Positions 27,059 to 36,926 of a stretch of DNA of 64,000 nucleotides are shown here, piece after piece (position 1 is the stretch's first letter; every line of letters starts with the position of its first letter). Source of the stretch: Sphingobacterium gobiense. GTDB taxonomy: Bacteria > Bacteroidota > Bacteroidia > Sphingobacteriales > Sphingobacteriaceae. The notes below the pieces were generated by a model. That model was not told where the DNA came from. It searched no databases and saw nothing but the letters and a program-made list of their open reading frames with translations. The position numbers and the translations under genes are program-made. The stretch covers positions 248,001 through 312,000 of the forward strand of contig NZ_PVBS01000002.1 in assembly GCF_002980575.1 (NCBI RefSeq), read 5' to 3'.

Positions 27059-27637
27059 ATGAAAAGATTACTTATTGCAATCGTAGGTTTGTTTACAGCG
27101 CTGTCGTTCAGCTCTTGTGGGTATAACACCATGGTCTCTAAAGATGAGAATGTAAAAGGAAAGTGGGCGCAGGTAGAAAACGCCTACCAACGCCGTGCGG
27201 ACTTGATTCCTAATTTAGTAGCAACGGTAAAAGGTGCTGCTGAACACGAAGAGGGGACATTAACGGCTGTTGTGGAAGCACGTGCGAAGGCTACTTCCGT
27301 TACAGTTGATCCATCTAATCTAACGGAAGAGTCTATTGCTAACTATCAGCAAACGCAGGATGCATTGTCACAGTCCATAGGCAGATTGTTAGTGAGTGTA
27401 GAGGCTTATCCAGATTTGAAAGCAAATTCGAACTTTCAAGAATTGCAGGTGCAGCTAGAGGGAACGGAAAACCGTATTTCCGTAGAACGCCGTTCATACA
27501 ATGAAGCCGTTCAGGATTATAATACGACGGTGAGGAGCTTCCCAAATAACATTATGGCCGGAATCTTCGGCTTTAAACCGAAAGGGACGTTTAAAGCGGC
27601 GGAAGGCTCTGATAAGGCACCGACGGTTGCGTTTTAG
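27059..27637 (+). CDS. LemA-family lipoprotein
   Basis: 192 residues. A lipoprotein signal (LFTALSFSSCGYN, Cys 19) precedes the LemA helical domain with its signature GKWAQVENAYQRRADLIPNLVATVKG and the paired helices around SRLLVSVEAYPDLK-like and VERRSYNEAVQDYNTTVRSFPNNI. ATG 27059 is preferred over TTG 27041. Together with two TPM-domain genes downstream it forms the lemA-TPM-TPM arrangement found widely in Bacteroidota. The biological role is unknown; envelope stress or membrane-protein quality control has been proposed for the TPM group. Confidence 0.93.
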   Translation: MKRLLIAIVGLFTALSFSSCGYNTMVSKDENVKGKWAQVENAYQRRADLIPNLVATVKGAAEHEEGTLTAVVEARAKATSVTVDPSNLTEESIANYQQTQDALSQSIGRLLVSVEAYPDLKANSNFQELQVQLEGTENRISVERRSYNEAVQDYNTTVRSFPNNIMAGIFGFKPKGTFKAAEGSDKAPTVAF

Positions 27638-27678
27638 TACACATTTTAATAACGGAAAGTTGAGTAGGAGGGTTTGAT

Positions 27679-28143
27679 ATGGATATATTTTCAACGGAAG
27701 AACAAGATCGTATTGTTCACGCTATCAGTGTAGCAGAGGCAAAAACGTCGGGTGAGATTCGACTCGTAATCGATAAAAAATTAAAGGCATCTTCTGCCAT
27801 GGAAGCGGCGGTTGCCTATTTCGAAAAATTGGAAATGCATAAAACGGGATTAAACAACGGGGTGCTTATCTATATGGCAATGGATGATCACGAATTTGCT
27901 ATGATAGGAGACCGTGGTTTAGATACAAAATTAGAAGCCAATTTCTGGGATGAAACCCGGGAATTGATGATTTCTTTCTTCCGCCGTGATGATATCGTCC
28001 AAGGACTCATTGAAGGGATACACCACATAGGGGACCAGTTGCAGCGCTATTTTCCTCGTGGTGTTGATGACGTGAACGAACTTCCAAATGATATTTATTT
28101 TGGGAACCTGCATGAGCGACCAGTCAAAAAAGGGCATGAATAA
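27679..28143 (+). CDS. TPM-domain protein (short, cytoplasmic)
   Basis: 154 residues carrying a single TPM (Psb32/CLP18-type) domain: FSTEEQDRIVHAISVAEAKTSGEIRLVID at the start, then NNGVLIYMAMDDHEFAMIGDRGLD. There is no signal peptide, unlike the next gene, so this copy seems to stay in the cytoplasm. The TPM fold has been linked to phosphatase-like activity in plants, but the active site is not evident here. It lies 41 bp after lemA and its stop is inside the open frame of the next gene. Confidence 0.85.
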   Translation: MDIFSTEEQDRIVHAISVAEAKTSGEIRLVIDKKLKASSAMEAAVAYFEKLEMHKTGLNNGVLIYMAMDDHEFAMIGDRGLDTKLEANFWDETRELMISFFRRDDIVQGLIEGIHHIGDQLQRYFPRGVDDVNELPNDIYFGNLHERPVKKGHE

Positions 28144-28210
28144 AAAAAGCGCATACAAGCTTCATTGCCTTATGAAGACAAGTTGTTTTAATGAAAAAAT
28201 TAAAAATCCA

Positions 28211-29005
28211 ATGCAGTTATATATAGTGTTTAAGCCGGCCATCAAATGGATTGGGAGTGTGTTTTTTGTGTTATTGGGCTCGATTTTTTCGCTTATTGCA
28301 CAAAATTTACCCGACGCACCAAACCAGTTGGTTACGGATTATACCGGGACGTTGAGCCGCACTGAAGTACAAGCATTAGAGCGAAAGTTACGCGCATTTG
28401 AAGACTCGACATCAACGCAAATTGCCGTCGTATTGCTTAGAACAACAGACGGTTATGACGTGGGAGACTATGCCGTTCGATTAGGACAAAAGTGGGGTGT
28501 CGGCGGTAAAAAGTACGATAATGGGGTTATTTTGTTGGCTGCGTTGGAAGATAGAACAGTTACTATCCAAACAGGTTACGGTATGGAAGGCGTCTTGCCG
28601 GATATCATCGCGCATCGGATTATTCAGAATGAAATAAGACCCAATTTTAGTCAACAGCAATATTATCAGGGCCTCGATGCAGCAACAAACGCGATAATCG
28701 CGTATACAAAAGGTGAATACAAAGCTGACGCTCGGGAACGGCGAGAAGGTGGCGATGGTATACCTGTTATCTTGATCGTCATTATAGCGGTCATCATTAT
28801 ATCCCTATTTTCAAAAGGGGGCGGCGGAGGCGGTGGACGTGTGATGACAGGCAGAGGCGCTTCAAATATCTTTTGGTGGACATTGCTTAGCGGTTTGGGT
28901 AGAGGTAGCGGCGGCGGCGGCGGTTTCGGTGGAGGAGGAAGTGGCGGCTTTGGAGGTTTTGGTGGCGGTGGCTTCGGTGGGGGCGGCGCTAGTGGACGTT
29001 GGTAA
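28211..29005 (+). CDS. TPM-domain protein with glycine-rich tail, exported
   Basis: The TPM domain (LPDAPNQLVTDYTGTLSRTEVQALERKL ... DNGVILLAALEDRTVTIQTGYGMEGVLPD) is preceded by a signal sequence and followed by one membrane helix (IPVILIVIIAVIIISLFS) and a Gly/Phe/Ser-rich tail of about 60 residues. Such Gly-rich ends are usual in this family. The frame is open from 28088. ATG 28211 starts the hydrophobic signal directly (MQLYIVFKPAIKWIGSVFF), while ATG 28136 or 28172 would add an N-terminal extension. It is co-transcribed with lemA and the first TPM gene. Confidence 0.85.
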   Translation: MQLYIVFKPAIKWIGSVFFVLLGSIFSLIAQNLPDAPNQLVTDYTGTLSRTEVQALERKLRAFEDSTSTQIAVVLLRTTDGYDVGDYAVRLGQKWGVGGKKYDNGVILLAALEDRTVTIQTGYGMEGVLPDIIAHRIIQNEIRPNFSQQQYYQGLDAATNAIIAYTKGEYKADARERREGGDGIPVILIVIIAVIIISLFSKGGGGGGGRVMTGRGASNIFWWTLLSGLGRGSGGGGGFGGGGSGGFGGFGGGGFGGGGASGRW

Positions 29006-29077
29006 TTTGTGAAAACGAGTAGCGAAGTCTCAGGATAGTAGACGACATAGTAACAATAGACAACATAACACATTAAA

Positions 29078-30217
29078 ATGAAAACAGGAATATTAACAAC
29101 GATAATGGCAGTCCCAGCATTGCTGTTTGCCCAAGAAGACTTTACCATAAATGGGAAGGTAGGAGGCGCACAAGAAGGAGCCAAAGTCTTTTTTCAATAT
29201 AGGGATAATGGTCAAACCGTTTTGGACTCCACAGCTATAGCGAACGGTGCATTTAAGTATCAGGGAACGGTCGCACACCCTACCAGGGCCATGCTAGTTT
29301 TAGCAGCAAATGGGGAGACGATGGATGAATTGCGTGCCAGCGGAGAGCGACCTCCTATAAACTCGGTATATCTCGCCAAAGGAGTTATCAAGTTTGAAGG
29401 AGATGATTTTATCAGTGCAAAAGCAACGGGTAATACGATCAATGATGACTTTTCGAAGTATCAGGGTATGTTGAACGAGGTCAATGAGGAGTTTGCGGCC
29501 CTAGACGCCGAATATCAAGCGGCTCCAGACGAGCAAAAACAAGACGAAACCTTTATTCAAGGTCTTCAAGCAAAGGCGGAGGTACTCTATGAAAAGCAAG
29601 CAGATATCAACACAGCGTTTGTTAAATCTAATCCCAATAGCTATGTTTCATTAACGATCTTAGATGAAGAGGCGTCTCCTGAAAAGCTAACCAGTTTCGT
29701 AAAGCCAGCTTATGAAAGCTTATCCAACAGCTTAAAGGCTACAGATTTGGGTAAGCGGTTAGGGGAAAAAATTGCGAATATGGAGAAGCTGGCGATCGGT
29801 GCCCTAGCACCAGATTTTGTCTTACCTGACACAGCTGGTAATGAATTAGCACTTTCTTCTTTGCGCGGCAAGTATGTATTAGTAGACTTTTGGGCGAGTT
29901 GGTGCGGTCCCTGCCGTCACGAGAATCCAACGGTAGTTGCCGCTTTTGAGAAATTTAAAGACAAAAACTTTACTGTCCTAGGAGTGTCACTGGATCGCCC
30001 GGGAAAAAAGGAAGATTGGATAAAAGCGATTCACGATGACAACTTGGAACAATGGCCGCATGTATCCGATTTGCAATTTTGGGACTCACCGGTGGTGAAA
30101 CTATATTCCATTCGGGGTATTCCGCAGAATTATTTATTAGATCCAGAAGGAAAAATTGTGGCTTCCAACCTAAGGGGGCCAGCACTGGAAGAGAAATTGA
30201 ATGAGATATTAAACTAA
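29078..30217 (+). CDS. TlpA/ResA-like thiol-disulfide oxidoreductase with DUF4369 domain
   Basis: Periplasmic protein of 379 residues. A short Sec signal (IMAVPALLFAQ) precedes an N-terminal DUF4369-type beta domain (FTINGKVGGAQEGAKVFFQYRDNG, about 20-130), a helical linker and a C-terminal thioredoxin fold with the active site WCGPC (Cys 276 and Cys 279) and the cis-proline loop RGIPQNYLLD. It probably reduces disulfides in exported proteins. The partner that re-reduces it is not nearby. It ends in a bidirectional terminator shared with pgi. Confidence 0.92.
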   Translation: MKTGILTTIMAVPALLFAQEDFTINGKVGGAQEGAKVFFQYRDNGQTVLDSTAIANGAFKYQGTVAHPTRAMLVLAANGETMDELRASGERPPINSVYLAKGVIKFEGDDFISAKATGNTINDDFSKYQGMLNEVNEEFAALDAEYQAAPDEQKQDETFIQGLQAKAEVLYEKQADINTAFVKSNPNSYVSLTILDEEASPEKLTSFVKPAYESLSNSLKATDLGKRLGEKIANMEKLAIGALAPDFVLPDTAGNELALSSLRGKYVLVDFWASWCGPCRHENPTVVAAFEKFKDKNFTVLGVSLDRPGKKEDWIKAIHDDNLEQWPHVSDLQFWDSPVVKLYSIRGIPQNYLLDPEGKIVASNLRGPALEEKLNEILN

Positions 30218-30218
30218 C

Positions 30219-30247
30219 AGTAGGGGCGCACGCATTGCGCCCCTACT
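30219..30247. terminator. Bidirectional terminator between the tlpA-like gene and pgi
   Basis: AGTAGGGGCGC (30219-30229) pairs exactly with GCGCCCCTACT (30237-30247). A T-rich run follows, and it lies between two convergent genes. Confidence 0.88.
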
Positions 30248-30251
30248 TATT

Positions 30252-31964
<1,713 letters not shown>

Positions 31965-31992
31965 TCATGAAGGTTTTATTTTATTTTTGAGC

Positions 31993-33070
31993 ATGACCAA
32001 GGAACAAATTCAAGACTTGAGGGATAGAGTAACGTCCCTAAGGAGGCATCTTTGACATTGATGCACGGAAATCAGAGATCGTAGAAAAAACAGAAATTAC
32101 GTTGCGACCCGATTTTTGGGACGAACCCAAAGCGGCAGAGAAAGTTTTGCATGCGATTAAGGCGTTGAAAGTATGGACAGATCATTTCGACGAAGTGTCT
32201 GCGGCGGTGGACGATGTGGGCGTTATGTATGAATTTTTTCAATCGGGTGATGCGAGCGAGCAAGATGTAAATGAACAATATGAATCGACCCTTGCTCAAG
32301 TAGCCGAACTGGAATTTAAGAACATGCTGAGCTCCGAAGAGGATCAGCTTGATGCTATTTTACAGATTACAGCAGGAGCGGGCGGTACCGAATCCTGCGA
32401 TTGGGCTGCCATGTTGATGCGTATGTATATCATGTGGGGCGAAAAACACGGATGCAAGGTAGTGGAGCAGGATTACCAGGAAGGTGATGTGGCGGGAATC
32501 AAAACGGTGACGCTACAATTTTCGGGAAACTTTGCGTACGGCTATTTGAAGGGGGAAAACGGCGTACACCGCTTGGTTCGCATTTCACCGTTTGATTCCA
32601 ACGCGAAACGCCATACGTCATTTGCTTCGGTATATGTTTATCCGTTGGTGGACGATAACATTGAGATCGAAATAAAGGACGCCGAGATCGAGTGGGATAC
32701 CTTTCGCTCGGGCGGTGCCGGCGGACAAAACGTGAACAAAGTCGAGACTGCCGTCCGTTTACACCACAAGCCAACGGGTATTATCATTAAGAACCAGGAA
32801 TCGCGCTCGCAGCTTCAGAACAAAGACAATGCGCTGCGCTTATTGAAATCCCAGCTTTATGAGATTGAAATGCGGAAACGTCAGGAAGCGACCGCAGCCA
32901 TTGAAGGTTCTAAGAAAAAAATAGAATGGGGTTCGCAAATCCGGAACTATGTGCTGCACCCCTATAAATTGATTAAAGACCTGCGTACGAATGTGGAAAC
33001 ATCCAACACGCAAGCCGTGCTGGATGGCGATCTCGATGCGTTTTTGAAAGCATATCTCATGGAATTTTAA
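31993..33070 (+). CDS. prfB: Peptide chain release factor 2 with programmed +1 frameshift
   Basis: Recognises UGA/UAA and releases the nascent chain. Translation starts at ATG 31993 and the first 20 codons end at CTT followed by an in-frame TGA at 32053-32055. An SD-like AGGAGG (32041-32046) sits just before the CTT-TGA-C slip site, so ribosomes shift +1 and continue in the frame that runs to 33070 (358 residues in all). This is the classic prfB autoregulatory frameshift: low RF2 favours the shift. The domain carries the GGQ motif ([19 protein letters not shown]) for peptide release. A gene caller without frameshift support would report a truncated protein from about 32102. Confidence 0.96.
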
Positions 33071-33098
33071 TAAGGAAGTTGCTTGCAACTTCCTTATT
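33069..33098. terminator. Bidirectional terminator between prfB and dcd
   Basis: A 14-bp perfect stem: AATAAGGAAGTTGC (33069-33082) with GCAACTTCCTTATT (33085-33098) and a 2-base spacer. It overlaps both stop codons of the convergent genes. Confidence 0.8.
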
Positions 33099-33633
33099 AA
33101 AATGCATTTTTCCACATCATGCTCTCGACAGGACGGATGGTTTTGTTATTGTATTTGGCATTTCCTTTCGTGTTGTATAGCGTTTCAATATCGCCCTCAA
33201 CAACAAAATAAATAAGTTGGCCCACCGGCATGCCTGCATAGACCCGGACGGGTTGCGCTACAGAGATCTCTAGCGTCCAGGTATTGCAAAAGCCGACATC
33301 TCCTTTACCAGCCGTTGCATGAATATCGATTCCCAAACGGCCCGTGCTGGATTTTCCTTCTAGAAATGGAACATGCCCGTGTGTCTCCGTGTATTCTAAC
33401 GTAACGCCTAGATAAAGTTTGCCCGGTTGGAGGATAAATCCTTCTTCCGGTATCTCAAAATGTGTGATTTCGTTGTGCTTTTTTGCATCTAACACATCGT
33501 CTTTATAGGTGGCAAGGTACTTCCCCAAGTGAACATCGTAAGAGTTTGTTCCTAGACATTTTCTATTGAATGGCTCGATGACGATGGTGCCATTGTCGAT
33601 TTCTTCTAAAATTCTTTTATCTGATAATATCAT
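33097..33633 (-). CDS. dcd: dCTP deaminase
   Basis: Deaminates dCTP to dUTP for thymidylate synthesis. It has the family blocks NSYDVHLGKYL, the catalytic and nucleotide-binding EGKSSTGRLGIDIHATAG, and GFCNTWTLEI, with VRVYAGMPVGQLIYF near the end. 178 residues is normal. It follows the 2OG oxygenase gene by only 10 bp, so the two are an operon. Confidence 0.95.
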   Translation of the reverse strand: MILSDKRILEEIDNGTIVIEPFNRKCLGTNSYDVHLGKYLATYKDDVLDAKKHNEITHFEIPEEGFILQPGKLYLGVTLEYTETHGHVPFLEGKSSTGRLGIDIHATAGKGDVGFCNTWTLEISVAQPVRVYAGMPVGQLIYFVVEGDIETLYNTKGNAKYNNKTIRPVESMMWKNAF

Positions 33634-33643
33634 TTTTTTGTTA

Positions 33644-34606
33644 TTACATTTTCAACCCAATCTCACGCAAACGCTCATCCAAATATTGTCCTGCCGTATA
33701 ATCTTGATATGCCTTAGGGTAATCTTCGGAAATACAAGCATCTAAACAGGCTAGACTCATGGAAGCCTTAGGATGTAAGAAGAACGGCACGGAATAGCGC
33801 GATGTCTTCATCAATTCCCGCGGTGGGTTTACCACGCGATGGGTGGTAGACTTGAGTTTATTGTTCGTTAGCCGTTGCAACATATCGCCGACGTTGACAA
33901 CGATGTCTTCTCCTTTGGCCTTAATCGGGAACCATTTACCGTCTTTGGTCCATACTTCTAGACCATCCGCGCTCGCACCAATAAGGAGGGTGATCAAATT
34001 GATGTCTTCGTGGGCTCCAGCACGAACAGCATCCGCTGGGATCGCTGCCGGATTTTCAATAGGGAAATAATGGATGGCTCGTAGGATAGAGTTGCCGTTG
34101 ACGACAAATTTTTCAAAATAGGCCTCTTCCAGATCTAAATAGGACGCAATGGCTTTCAGGAGTTCGCGCCCGGCATCTTCTAATCTTTTATAAACTTCTT
34201 GCGTTACTTCGTTAAACCGAGGCAATTCGTCAACGATAATGTTATCTGGAAAATCTGCTTTAGCATAATCTTCACCTACAATGGTCTGTCCACGCTGCCA
34301 GAACTCTTTTAAGTCCGGTGTATTAGCATCTTTGGCTTTCTCTTTTCCTTTAGCGGTATACCCACGTTGTCCGGCTAATTCAGGAAATTCGTACTTCCTT
34401 TTAACCGCCTCGGGGAGATCAAAAAATCCTTTCACGATAGCATAAAGTTCGTCGATAAGTTCTTGGCTCAACCCATGGTTTGCGATGGTCACAAACCCCG
34501 TTTCGTTAAATGCCCTGCCTAAATCTTGTACAAATTTTTTTCGTTCTTCCGCACGACCTTGCGTATATTGAAGCAAATCTAGTCGCGGGATATTTACTAA
34601 TGCCAT
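33644..34606 (-). CDS. 2-oxoglutarate/Fe(II)-dependent oxygenase (isopenicillin-N-synthase family)
   Basis: 320-residue non-haem iron oxygenase. The N-terminal DIOX_N part (IPRLDLLQYTQGRAEERKKFVQDLGRAFNETGFVTIANHGL) is followed by the jelly-roll with the iron triad in HEDINLITLL and the later His of KSTTHRVVNP. The 2-oxoglutarate-binding Arg/Ser pair is seen at SRYSVPFF. The substrate is unknown; many Bacteroidota carry one such gene outside any antibiotic cluster. Its promoter region contains the 37-bp block shared with trhO. Confidence 0.9.
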   Translation of the reverse strand: MALVNIPRLDLLQYTQGRAEERKKFVQDLGRAFNETGFVTIANHGLSQELIDELYAIVKGFFDLPEAVKRKYEFPELAGQRGYTAKGKEKAKDANTPDLKEFWQRGQTIVGEDYAKADFPDNIIVDELPRFNEVTQEVYKRLEDAGRELLKAIASYLDLEEAYFEKFVVNGNSILRAIHYFPIENPAAIPADAVRAGAHEDINLITLLIGASADGLEVWTKDGKWFPIKAKGEDIVVNVGDMLQRLTNNKLKSTTHRVVNPPRELMKTSRYSVPFFLHPKASMSLACLDACISEDYPKAYQDYTAGQYLDERLREIGLKM

Positions 34607-34619
34607 GGTCTTTTTGTGG

Positions 34620-34627
34620 TAAAAATA
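34620..34627 (-). promoter_or_regulatory. Probable -7 element (TATTTTTA) of the 2OG-oxygenase/dcd operon
   Basis: One mismatch from TAnnTTTG on the minus strand. It is separated by exactly 2 bp from the shared 37-bp block, the same arrangement as at trhO. Confidence 0.45.
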
Positions 34628-34629
34628 AG

Positions 34630-34666
34630 GAAAATTGTCAGATAAAAATTGACGGAGGTTATTTTT
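34630..34666 (-). promoter_or_regulatory. 37-bp block shared with the trhO promoter
   Basis: 36 of 37 positions are identical to 63009-63045. The core contains TGTCAGATAAAAATTGACGG, an imperfect inverted TGTCA/TGACG pair. It lies 2 bp upstream of the -7 element at both genes. Confidence 0.6.
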
Positions 34667-34701
34667 GCTGTATTAGCGGTTTAAACGAAGGTTTATTTTT
34701 T

Positions 34702-34853
34702 GCGACTTTTTTTAGAAAAAAGTCACGCAAAAAGGCGTCGCTTCGGATCTTCGAGGAGAATGGATAGTGCTAGGGATGGAGATCTACATACCTCAAAGAT
34801 CCGGATGCGACAACAAAAGTTAAGGAAGGGTTCATGCAATTGTATTATCCCAT
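34702..34853 (+). repeat. Structured intergenic repeat, copy C (M1-M2, M3 absent)
   Basis: Terminator-like hairpin 34702-34727 (GCGACTTTTTT / AAAAAAGTCACGC) is followed by M1 34737-34811. The M1 arms 34737-34756 and 34791-34811 pair as a 20/21-bp stem with one bulge around a 34-base loop. M2 follows at 34815-34853. It lies in the 445-bp divergent gap between the 2OG oxygenase and the polyene cluster. The rest of that gap (34854-35010) holds no feature that I recognise. Confidence 0.75.
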
Positions 34854-35010
34854 CTTTAACATCAAGGTCGCCTCTTTTTTGTTGAGTATGTAAACATTAA
34901 AAAATAAACCCTTCCATTGTTATCGATACCCAACCATATTGCATATGAAAATCAATTACTCAAAATCGCTTTTTTGCCTCACGGATTTCGTGAATTCGAA
35001 GCATTTTAGG

Positions 35011-35018
35011 TAGGTTTG
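35011..35018 (+). promoter_or_regulatory. Probable -7 element (TAGGTTTG) of the polyene cluster
   Basis: TAnnTTTG match 34 bp upstream of the chosen thioesterase start. No strong -33 box. Confidence 0.5.
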
Positions 35019-35051
35019 CTTACACAGAAGTACGTATTCGTGCGGTGCTAT

Positions 35052-35498
35052 ATGATAAAAAGAAGAGAACAATTTTATGAAGAATCGGGGCTGACAGAAT
35101 CGGTAACCATTCCGGTGCGCTTTAGTGAGGTGGATTCCTTGGGTATCGTTTGGCACGGTCACTATATATTATATTTCGAGCAGGGCCGGGAAGCATTTGG
35201 GAAAACCTACGGTATTGACTACATGACCGTACAAAAAGCAGGATTTACGACCCCTATTGTTAAATCCACCTGTGAACACAAATTACCGTTACGTTATGGG
35301 GATACAGCACGTATTGTGACGGCCTACGTCGACACACCCGCCGCAAAGATGATTTTTCGATTTAAAGTGTATAATAGTAAGGATCAACTGGTCTGCCAAG
35401 GGGAAACGGTACAGGTGTTTTTGGACAAAGCGCAAAACTTAGTATTGAGCATTCCGGATTTTGTGTTGGATTGGAAAAGAAGGGTAGGCTTGCTGTAA
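35052..35498 (+). CDS. Acyl-CoA/acyl-ACP thioesterase, 4HBT (hotdog) family
   Basis: 148 residues with the single hotdog fold of the YbgC/4HBT group. The catalytic segment is RFSEVDSLGIVWHGHYILYFEQGREAF (key Asp in VDSLG). An upstream TTG (35016) keeps the frame open, but it overlaps the promoter, so ATG 35052 is chosen. In aryl-polyene and flexirubin clusters a 4HBT thioesterase is a standard member, releasing or editing acyl intermediates. The stop codon overlaps the next start (TAATG). Confidence 0.88.
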   Translation: MIKRREQFYEESGLTESVTIPVRFSEVDSLGIVWHGHYILYFEQGREAFGKTYGIDYMTVQKAGFTTPIVKSTCEHKLPLRYGDTARIVTAYVDTPAAKMIFRFKVYNSKDQLVCQGETVQVFLDKAQNLVLSIPDFVLDWKRRVGLL

Positions 35499-36601
35499 TG
35501 GCGTTTGATCCAATATATATACACGACATAAATTGTGTCAGTCCGTTGGGCCTTGATTTGGCATCAAATTGGACGCAGTCGTTGGCGGGAAATTGCGCCA
35601 TTGTTCAGCACGATGTTGGTCGTCTGCAAAATGTCTATACTGCTAAAATAACGAAACAGGTAGCGGATAATTTACGAACCCCTCTGAAGGATAGTGCTTT
35701 ATTGGAGCGCATGTTGTTTACGGCGGCAAAACCGATTGTGGAAAGACATGTGCCTACCTCACGTACGGCGCTGATCTTATCCACCACCAAGGGCAATATC
35801 GCTCTCTTGGAGGGGGGGCGGACGGCAGATGCGCAACTTCCTGTGTTAGCCAAGAAAATGGCAGAGGTGCTAGGATTCCAGACGCAACCTATTGTTGTAT
35901 CACAGGCTTGCGTATCCGGCTTATTGGCTTTATCGGTTGCCAAACGTCTGATACAGATCGGTCAGTACGACGACGCCGTGGTTTTAGCTGGGGATGTTGT
36001 CTCTGAATTTGTGTTATCCGGTTTTCAGGCATTCCAAGCCATGAGCCCATTTCCTTGTAAACCGTTTGACAAAGATCGTGCAGGGGTGTCCTTAGGCGAA
36101 GCGGCTGCCTGTATATATGTTTCTAAAGAAAAGGGGGAGTTTAAGATTTTAGGAGAAGCATCCATAAACGATGCAAATCATATTTCGGGGCCATCCCGAA
36201 CGGGAGAAGGACTTGTACAAAGTGTGCTATGTGCCGAACAAGAGGCGAATATCGATATAAAAGATATCGATTTCATATCGGCGCATGGAACGGCAACGCT
36301 GTACAACGATGAGATGGAGGCTATTGCCTTTCATCGATTAGGGCTGCAAGATGTACCCATCCACAGTTTAAAGGGTTATTATGGGCATACGCTGGGGGCG
36401 TCGGGTTTGTTGGAGACCGTTATTGCATTGCAATGTATGCGGGCTGGCGTATTTATACGGACGAAGGGATTCGAAACATTAGGCGTGTCACAGCCGCTGA
36501 ATATTATTCAACGGATATCGTGTGGAAAAATAAACCGTTTACTGAAAACAGCTTCCGGGTTCGGGGGGAGCAATGCGGCGATGATTATCGAGAAGACGTA
36601 A
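35498..36601 (+). CDS. Beta-ketoacyl synthase (KAS I/II type), catalytically complete
   Basis: 367 residues. The condensing-enzyme triad is present: Cys 138 (SQACVSG), His 263 (SAHGTATLYND) and His 297 (GYYGHTLGASG). The protein is shorter than housekeeping FabF (about 410) and diverged at the N-terminus (IYIHDINCVSPLG), as usual for flexirubin/aryl-polyene KS enzymes. Start ATG 35498 overlaps the thioesterase stop (TAATG), indicating translational coupling. The 21-bp box array begins 11 bp after its stop codon. Confidence 0.9.
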   Translation: MAFDPIYIHDINCVSPLGLDLASNWTQSLAGNCAIVQHDVGRLQNVYTAKITKQVADNLRTPLKDSALLERMLFTAAKPIVERHVPTSRTALILSTTKGNIALLEGGRTADAQLPVLAKKMAEVLGFQTQPIVVSQACVSGLLALSVAKRLIQIGQYDDAVVLAGDVVSEFVLSGFQAFQAMSPFPCKPFDKDRAGVSLGEAAACIYVSKEKGEFKILGEASINDANHISGPSRTGEGLVQSVLCAEQEANIDIKDIDFISAHGTATLYNDEMEAIAFHRLGLQDVPIHSLKGYYGHTLGASGLLETVIALQCMRAGVFIRTKGFETLGVSQPLNIIQRISCGKINRLLKTASGFGGSNAAMIIEKT

Positions 36602-36611
36602 CCGATTTTTA

Positions 36612-36926
36612 ACGTTAACCTATTTCAAATTGACGTTACTGAACGAAATGCTAACGTATCTATATGTCCTTATAACGTTATTATATTATTAATTTACGTT
36701 TATAGAATCTGAATTAACGTATCAATTTAAATTGGTAACGTTATATAGTTATGATCAAACGTCATTGTATATTATAACAACGTATTATTCTAGGGATAAG
36801 ACGTTAGTATTTTATAAACTAACATTATGACATTGAAGATTAACGTATTTATATCATATATAAGCGTTAATACATAATAAGTAAACGTTGTAGTAAAATA
36901 TGTTAACGTTATGTTTGCTATTCGAC
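36612..36926. repeat. Array of fifteen ACGT boxes with exact 21-bp period
   Basis: Box cores start at 36612, 36633, 36654, 36675, 36696, 36717, 36738, 36759, 36780, 36801, 36822, 36843, 36864, 36885 and 36906. Every interval is 21 bp. Thirteen are exact ACGT; 36822 is ACAT and 36864 is GCGT. The bases around the core tend to TAACGTTA, a palindrome, while the remaining bases of each unit vary freely and are AT-rich. No ACGT lies off this lattice within the gap 36602-36966. The period equals two helical turns, so all boxes lie on one face of the DNA. Confidence 0.95.
36888..36917 (+). promoter_or_regulatory. Promoter in register with the 21-bp array
   Basis: TTG (36888-36890), 19 bp spacer, then TATGTTTG (36910-36917), a full match to the Bacteroidota TAnnTTTG element. 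The -33 box is part of array unit 14 and the -7 element begins inside unit 15. It would drive the 216-residue protein gene and the genes behind it. Confidence 0.65.

Noticed and set aside
28666..29184. 172-residue proline-rich frame on the minus strand
   Set aside because: Mirror image of the glycine-rich tail of the TPM gene (GGN codons read as proline). No independent evidence.
32102..33070. prfB starting at the TTG near 32102
   Set aside because: Would drop the N-terminal domain. The frameshift signal at 32041-32056 and the in-frame leader from ATG 31993 explain the gene fully.
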